Source of the DNA: Phycisphaerales bacterium UBA1926 | GTDB taxonomy: Bacteria > Planctomycetota > Phycisphaerae > Phycisphaerales > UBA1924 | Assembly (NCBI GenBank): GCA_002337215.1 | Contig: DDFO01000018.1 | Location: forward strand, 3,353 to 29,658 | Reading direction: 5' to 3' | DNA length: 26,306 bases | In this document: piece by piece, positions 23,201 to 26,306 of the stretch | Layout: the number at the start of each line of letters is the position of its first letter | Position numbering within the stretch: the stretch's first letter is position 1 | Made by a program: the position numbers and the translations under genes | The notes under the pieces: generated by a model | Told to the model about the DNA's origin: nothing | Database searches by the model: none | The model's input: the letters and a program-made list of their open reading frames with translations, nothing else

Positions 23201-23762
23201 AGACGACGCGTTCGCCGTCGGCGCTCATCACGGGGTGCTCGCCGAACGCGTCGGTGAGACGCTCGACGGCGCCGCCGTCGAGTGGGGCGCGGTACATGCG
23301 CTCCTCGCGGTAGATGTCGCGTTCCTGGAAGGAACTGAAGAGCAGCGCATCGCCCTCGGGGATGAACCCGCTGAGGCTGTGGCTCGCATCCGCGACGGTG
23401 ACCCGGCGGGGAGCGCCGGCGATCAGCGTGCCGTTGACGATCGAGAGATCCGCGACATAGAGGTTCTTCGCCCCGTCCCGGTTCGATTCAAACGCGAGCA
23501 GCGAGCCATCGGGGCTGACCTTGCTGGCGAGTTCATCGGCGGGGTGGCTCGTGAGCCGGACGGCGGGACCGCCATCGGTCGGCACGCTCCAGAGATCGCC
23601 CGCCCAACTGAAGATCGTGAATGCGGCGTCGGGCGTCAGACTCGGCAACTGCGGGTAGATGCCCTCGGGTGATCGGTGGTCATCGGCGAGGGCCGGGCTT
23701 GTGAAAACTGCGGGGGCGAGCGCGAGCATCGAAACGGCTGGGATCGCGAGCAGATTCTTCAT
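20211..23762 (-). CDS. Tricorn-like S41 protease, exported
   Basis: A 1183-residue exported protein. A signal peptide (about 1-26, cleavage near SPALA-DD) is followed by two beta-propeller regions built of PD40/WD40-like units such as SPDGSLLAFESNRDG and SPDGTRLYFVSDMEG. After them come a helical tricorn core domain 1 (about 800-890), a PDZ domain (about 895-985) and the S41 catalytic domain. The active site shows IIDVRDNGGGW and QHSYSNAEIF with nucleophile Ser1090. The final GAEPDIDVPQ matches tricorn C-termini. It should degrade peptides in the periplasm. The ATG at 23762 has GGAG 10 nt upstream and begins the signal peptide. Two Asp/Glu-rich insertions (about 414-468 and 647-683), both opening with EPADADD, interrupt the propellers; such inserts are not part of the family core. 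It is divergent from the small membrane protein gene. Confidence 0.93.
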   Translation of the reverse strand: MKNLLAIPAVSMLALAPAVFTSPALADDHRSPEGIYPQLPSLTPDAAFTIFSWAGDLWSVPTDGGPAVRLTSHPADELASKVSPDGSLLAFESNRDGAKNLYVADLSIVNGTLIAGAPRRVTVADASHSLSGFIPEGDALLFSSFQERDIYREERMYRAPLDGGAVERLTDAFGEHPVMSADGERVVFARGSNTTFRPVYRGTATGEIWSFEPASGSFFRLTTDTSDDMQPHPLPDGSTLYIGSSTGQYNLTRHTPGAWQPEVLTDFKPSADETTIAHGVRDLDVSGDGSTAVFVVWDGIYTLDLSDKNATPKEIEIAISGDTNAGSIENMDLDREASETALSPDGKTIAIVARGEIYVRSTDEGRPARRVTNSEARDQQIAWSPDGTRLYFVSDMEGPESIYAATVALSRQDLEPADADDEDNDESDDEAESNDAGENDAGDEDEGDADSADDKENDKKKDKEDKGPTPGERWAKSLQFRIEPVVVSDHIDRYPNPSPDGEELIFIRERGDLMLYDLEDDELVTVREGWNIPDVQWAADSEHIVFSQQDLQFNSDIWVMNVDAFEDDASSPEAQPRNITRHPDIDTAPRLSHDGKVLYFLSDRAAENWDFDVYMVFLDESLEDMTDYELADYFKDAAKTAGKLKPIEPADADDSDDADDANDEGDDGDEDNEDEDEDEETLEFDTDDAFLRIRRITSIPGGEGDLATTPGGERVLFSASIDGDRGLYSVDYRGRERETVVTGGVNSVSTDLTGKKAVLVKGGQAHTVSPTGGKVTTYGIDAPVTIDKHAERMQMFREGARIFGMSFYHPTLKGLDWDAVTDRYAQLAARTRTQQELNRVLSALFGEVNGSHTGARGGPGYRSPSPRVGMLGIDAQPTKGQDGTGYLVQRVLRDGPADNGEDGILDGDTITHINGEPLAAPNTAKGVRDLRAAMIGTAGKETLVTVQRPSDDGPITRTLLLVPHSLGTETTMRYRDEVERREARVHEWSDGRIGYLHIRGMSGPQVRDYERDLYAAAHGKEGLIIDVRDNGGGWTTDILLASLTAPAHAFTVPRGADFDDAEFDDYPRDRRLIHAYQRPLSVLMNQHSYSNAEIFSHSIKTTDRGKLVGTQTHGAVISTGSHGLINGSFVRIPFRGWYLPDGTDMDVYGAEPDIDVPQLPNDEAAGMDPQLKIAVQELLQRIE

Positions 23763-23959
23763 ATCGAGCAGGCTCCGTGGGGTGCTGTCGGGCATCGCTC
23801 GGATCGACGGCAACGAACTCCGCCGTCGCCGATACCGCTGGACCGACCGGCACACGGTACCGCATCCGTCGGCGTCTGGCGAGCCCGCGCTGCGCACTTG
23901 TCCGCTCGAATCGGGGGGCGGCGAATCCGAACGCGTGCGCGGGACGAAAGTTCTCCTGA

Positions 23960-23975
23960 CCACGCCTCCGCGTGG
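23960..23975 (+). promoter_or_regulatory. 6-bp hairpin just upstream of a ribosome binding site
   Basis: CCACGC (23960-23965) pairs with GCGTGG (23970-23975) across a CTCC loop. The Shine-Dalgarno AAGGA (23981-23985) of the small membrane protein gene follows 5 nt later. It might influence translation initiation, or it may be a weak terminator. Confidence 0.35.
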
Positions 23976-23991
23976 TTTGGAAGGAACGTCG

Positions 23992-24351
23992 ATGCCTCGC
24001 GATCAGGAACGTGCTCAGGAACGTGCTCAGGAACGTGCTCAGGAACGTGCTCAGGAACGTGCTCAGGAACGTGCTCAGGAACAGGAAATCATCCGGGTGG
24101 AATCACCCGAAGGCCGGCCCGCGCACCCGGACGTCGGCAGCAAGACTCTCGGGACGCTGCTCCTGCTGACCGCTGTGTTCCTGGTTATCGTGTCTCTGGT
24201 GCTCGGTTTCTTGCTGGGCCAGCCGATCGCGGCGCTTGCGATCGCGGCGCTTGCGATGCTCGCCTTCGTCGCGAATCCGGAGGTCTGGGCGACGATACTT
24301 CGAGGCAAGGAACGCCGTCGGATCGCGGAGCGACGCGAAACATCCGGCTGA
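23992..24351 (+). CDS. Small membrane protein with (QERA)6 repeat
   Basis: A 119-residue protein of unknown function. Residues 5-28 are six exact copies of a Gln-Glu-Arg-Ala unit, giving a highly charged N-terminal helix. A short linker (about 29-52) precedes two hydrophobic segments (about 53-75 and 78-96), and the tail is basic (RGKERRRIAERRE). The charged N- and C-termini are probably both cytoplasmic. AGGA 6 nt before the ATG at 23992 supports this frame. The other two plus-strand frames are also open through the repeat but have no ribosome binding site and no sensible continuation. It is divergent from the tricorn-like gene and convergent with gamma-glutamyltransferase. Confidence 0.72.
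   Translation: MPRDQERAQERAQERAQERAQERAQERAQEQEIIRVESPEGRPAHPDVGSKTLGTLLLLTAVFLVIVSLVLGFLLGQPIAALAIAALAMLAFVANPEVWATILRGKERRRIAERRETSG
24004..24075 (+). repeat. Perfect 12-bp tandem repeat, six copies, in a coding region
   Basis: CAGGAACGTGCT is repeated six times without a single base difference, followed by CAGGAACAGGAA. Because the unit is 12 nt, gain or loss of copies changes protein length without shifting the frame. Confidence 0.97.
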
Positions 24352-24406
24352 CCACGCACGCACACGAGCGCCGGGTGCGGCGGGGTCCGATGCCCGAGCG
24401 TCGGTC

Positions 24407-26224
24407 TCACCGAGGGTCGCGTTTTCTCGGGTCGCTTGCGGATTCGTAGGCACCGCGGGAACTTCCGTTTCGATCGACACGACGGATGAGCTGGCACGAG
24501 CCGATATCGAGACGGTCTCGGAGGGCGTATCCCATCGCTTCCAGGTCCGTCCGAAGCGCCCGCTTCGACCGCGTGATCTCGGCGGGCTGCTGCTGATCAA
24601 ATTTGGATTCAAAATAGACCGCGTCGGGTGTCCATTGGTGATGGAGCCTCGGCGCGTTCACCGCCTGCTCTGCCGTCGCGTCGGCCACGAGCACGCGGAG
24701 CAGCGACTGGGCGGTCGCGTTGATAATCCGGGGCCCGCCCGACGCGCCGGCGACCGCAAGGACATCATCTTTGCCGTCGAGCACGATGGTGGGGGACATG
24801 CTTGAGAGCGGGCGTTTGCCGGGCTCCGGGAGGTTGTCATCGGACTGCGCGAGCCCGAACGCGTTGGCTTTGCCTCGCACGGTCGTAAAGTCGTCCATCT
24901 GGTTGTTGAGACAGAACCCGAGCCCGTCGGGCGCGAGCAGCGAGCCGAACGCGAGATTGATCGTCTCCGTGCACGACACCGCGTTGCCTTTGGAATCCAC
25001 AACGCTGATATGGCTTGTGCCACCGTCGGCCGGGATGGCCGCGGCCTCGCCCGGGTCAAACACGCCGTACCGGTCGTGCGCGAGCGGTTCGCCGGACGCG
25101 ATCCGATCGGCCGTTCGGTCGAGATTGGCGGGATCCAGCATGGCGTCGATGGGCAGCGCGACGAACGCCGGGTCGGCGAGGTGCCGGCTGCGGTCGGCGA
25201 ACGCGTGTTTCATCGATTCGATCAGCAGCCGGGCGCAGTCGGTATCGGGGTAGCCCGTCGCGGGCATATCGAAACCTTCGCGGATCGCGATGCGTTCGAG
25301 CAGCCCGAACATCTGAGCGATCGCGACCCCGCCGCTGGACGGGGGCGGCATGACGAGCATCGACCGGCTGCCGTGCGGCCCGTCGAATACGTCGCCGAGT
25401 TTGACACGGATCGGATCGGTCTCCGAGACCCGGTATGCCTTGAGGTCGTCGAGTGTGAGCACACCGCCATCGCGCTGCACAGCCTGAACGATCGCCGCCG
25501 CGACCGGGCCCTCGTAGAACCCCGATCGCCCGCCCGCGGCGATCCGGCGGAGCGTTCGCGCCTGCGCCGGGTTGCGGAGTTCGTCCCCGATGCGGATGGT
25601 TCCGCTGCGCGTCAGCGTGCTGGCGACAAAGGAGAAGCGGTCCTCGCCCGCTGGGTATTTCTCGAAACTCTCCCAGACCGACCGAGCGGTCTCTGCGTGA
25701 TGCCGATCGATCGCCCACCCGCCCTCGGCGAGTTCGATCGCGGGCGCGAGGACCGTTGCCCGGTCGAGCGTGCCGTAGATCTCGAGCGCGTGCAGCAGCC
25801 CGGCGACGGTGCCCGGCACGCCCACGGCCATCCCGCCGACGCGGGAGGCGAGCGGGTCGTCGGTCTGCTCATAGCTGTCGGGCCCGGTGCCGGCAGGGCA
25901 CGTCTCGCGATAGTTGAGCGCGATGTCGCGCGGGCCGTCACCGGGCCCGAGGCTCGGGTGATCTTCGAGGTGGATGAGCATGAACCCGCCGCCCCCGATG
26001 CCGCAGGAGTCGGGGCGGACGACGGAGAGCGCGAGGCTTGTCGCGACCGCCGCGTCCACGGCGTTGCCGCCGATTTCGAGCATCTGCCTCCCCGCCTGCT
26101 CGGCGAGAGGGTGGTCCGCGGCGACCGCACCGTCGGCGCGCGCGGTGGAACCGCGGTTCGTTGTGCACGCGGTGCAAGCGAGTAGAAGTGCGAGAGATAG
26201 GACGACACGGGATGCACGCTTCAT
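24407..26224 (-). CDS. ggt: Gamma-glutamyltransferase (glutathione hydrolase), lipoprotein
   Basis: A 605-residue Ntn hydrolase expected to cleave gamma-glutamyl bonds of glutathione and related peptides in the periplasm. The N-terminus is a signal peptide with a lipobox (LLAC, Cys17, or Cys20), so it may be lipid-anchored. The family start is clear: HPLAEQAGRQMLEIGGNAVDAAVA, then GIGGGGF. Autocatalytic cleavage should occur before Thr403 in DGGTSHISVVD, the new N-terminal nucleophile of the small subunit. SCTETINLAFGS and PLSSMSPTIV follow as in known enzymes. The ATG at 26224 starts the signal peptide; no Shine-Dalgarno precedes it, but TATAAC lies 6 nt upstream. It is convergent with the small membrane protein gene (55-nt gap). 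Confidence 0.95.
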   Translation of the reverse strand: MKRASRVVLSLALLLACTACTTNRGSTARADGAVAADHPLAEQAGRQMLEIGGNAVDAAVATSLALSVVRPDSCGIGGGGFMLIHLEDHPSLGPGDGPRDIALNYRETCPAGTGPDSYEQTDDPLASRVGGMAVGVPGTVAGLLHALEIYGTLDRATVLAPAIELAEGGWAIDRHHAETARSVWESFEKYPAGEDRFSFVASTLTRSGTIRIGDELRNPAQARTLRRIAAGGRSGFYEGPVAAAIVQAVQRDGGVLTLDDLKAYRVSETDPIRVKLGDVFDGPHGSRSMLVMPPPSSGGVAIAQMFGLLERIAIREGFDMPATGYPDTDCARLLIESMKHAFADRSRHLADPAFVALPIDAMLDPANLDRTADRIASGEPLAHDRYGVFDPGEAAAIPADGGTSHISVVDSKGNAVSCTETINLAFGSLLAPDGLGFCLNNQMDDFTTVRGKANAFGLAQSDDNLPEPGKRPLSSMSPTIVLDGKDDVLAVAGASGGPRIINATAQSLLRVLVADATAEQAVNAPRLHHQWTPDAVYFESKFDQQQPAEITRSKRALRTDLEAMGYALRDRLDIGSCQLIRRVDRNGSSRGAYESASDPRKRDPR

Positions 26225-26230
26225 CCGCGT

Positions 26231-26236
26231 GTTATA
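26231..26236 (-). promoter_or_regulatory. Possible -10 element (TATAAC) of the gamma-glutamyltransferase gene
   Basis: Read on the minus strand, TATAAC ends 6 nt before the ATG at 26224, the same distance as the boxes at 10603 and 14086. No -35 match and no Shine-Dalgarno are seen. It also overlaps a TAA that may end an upstream gene. Confidence 0.35.
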
Positions 26237-26306
26237 CCCCGCGGCGCTGCTTTGCATCGGTGATGGTGACCGACGCCGGGCGCTCCCGGTGGATCAGTCG
26301 AGGGCG
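26232..26306 (-). CDS. Possible C-terminal end of an upstream gene (partial)
   Basis: A minus-strand frame is open from the window edge for 24 codons to TAA at 26232-26234, ending ITDAKQRRGV. If real, it would be the tail of a gene 7 nt upstream of gamma-glutamyltransferase. Twenty-four open codons in GC-rich DNA are common by chance, and I do not recognise the residues. Confidence 0.25.
   Translation of the reverse strand, partial: RPRLIHRERPASVTITDAKQRRGV

Noticed and set aside
24004..24075. Possible CRISPR-like array
   Set aside because: The 12-bp units are directly adjacent with no spacers and lie within a coding frame.

Overview
The window is a 26.3 kb piece of a GC-rich (roughly two thirds G+C) bacterial chromosome. 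Several genes suggest a planctomycete, most likely of the Phycisphaerae. These are a DUF2617-like protein, a secreted laminin-B-like protein with a PEP-CTERM-style tail, a large tricorn-type protease, many lipoproteins or signal peptides, and mixed use of Shine-Dalgarno and apparently leaderless starts. The assignment is inference from gene content; there is no rRNA or tRNA in the window.

Layout. 1-5144: the 3' part of a short-chain dehydrogenase (+); a minus-strand group made of rarA, 5-formyltetrahydrofolate cyclo-ligase and a LysM/L,D-transpeptidase; then a plus-strand PlsC-type acyltransferase. 5172-9654 (minus): a TraB/GumN-like lipoprotein, a one-span membrane protein and an 801-residue HEAT-type repeat protein, the last two joined by an ATGA overlap. 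9979-13876 (+): a DUF2617-like protein and isoleucyl-tRNA synthetase. 14098-17722 (+): an M24 aminopeptidase P-like enzyme, then a histidine kinase and a sigma-54 response regulator overlapping by one base. 17821-19908: a secreted laminin-B-like protein (+), a tandem universal stress protein (-), and a frameshifted BLUF blue-light receptor gene (-). 20211-26224: a tricorn-like S41 protease (-), a small membrane protein with a perfect 12-bp tandem repeat (+), and gamma-glutamyltransferase (-).

Most genes are housekeeping or envelope functions: cell-wall crosslinking, phospholipid synthesis, folate repair, replication-fork rescue, tRNA charging, peptide breakdown and glutathione-type peptide breakdown. 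There is no CRISPR, phage, toxin-antitoxin or defence cassette that I can support.

Four things stand out. (1) A 15-codon ORF at 10615-10662, MSGFVIIPIRIMRPC, lies 163 bases upstream of ileS. Four of its 15 codons are Ile, and hairpins follow it, so it may be an attenuation leader for isoleucyl-tRNA synthetase. (2) ileS carries an in-frame insertion of about 60 codons with low G+C and foreign codon use. (3) A near-complete BLUF gene is broken by a 2-nt frameshift and has His where the photoactive Gln should be. (4) A GGCTARACTT box lies at the same distance (6 nt after its TANNNT core) from the ATGs of the ileS leader and the M24 peptidase, suggesting leaderless promoters.
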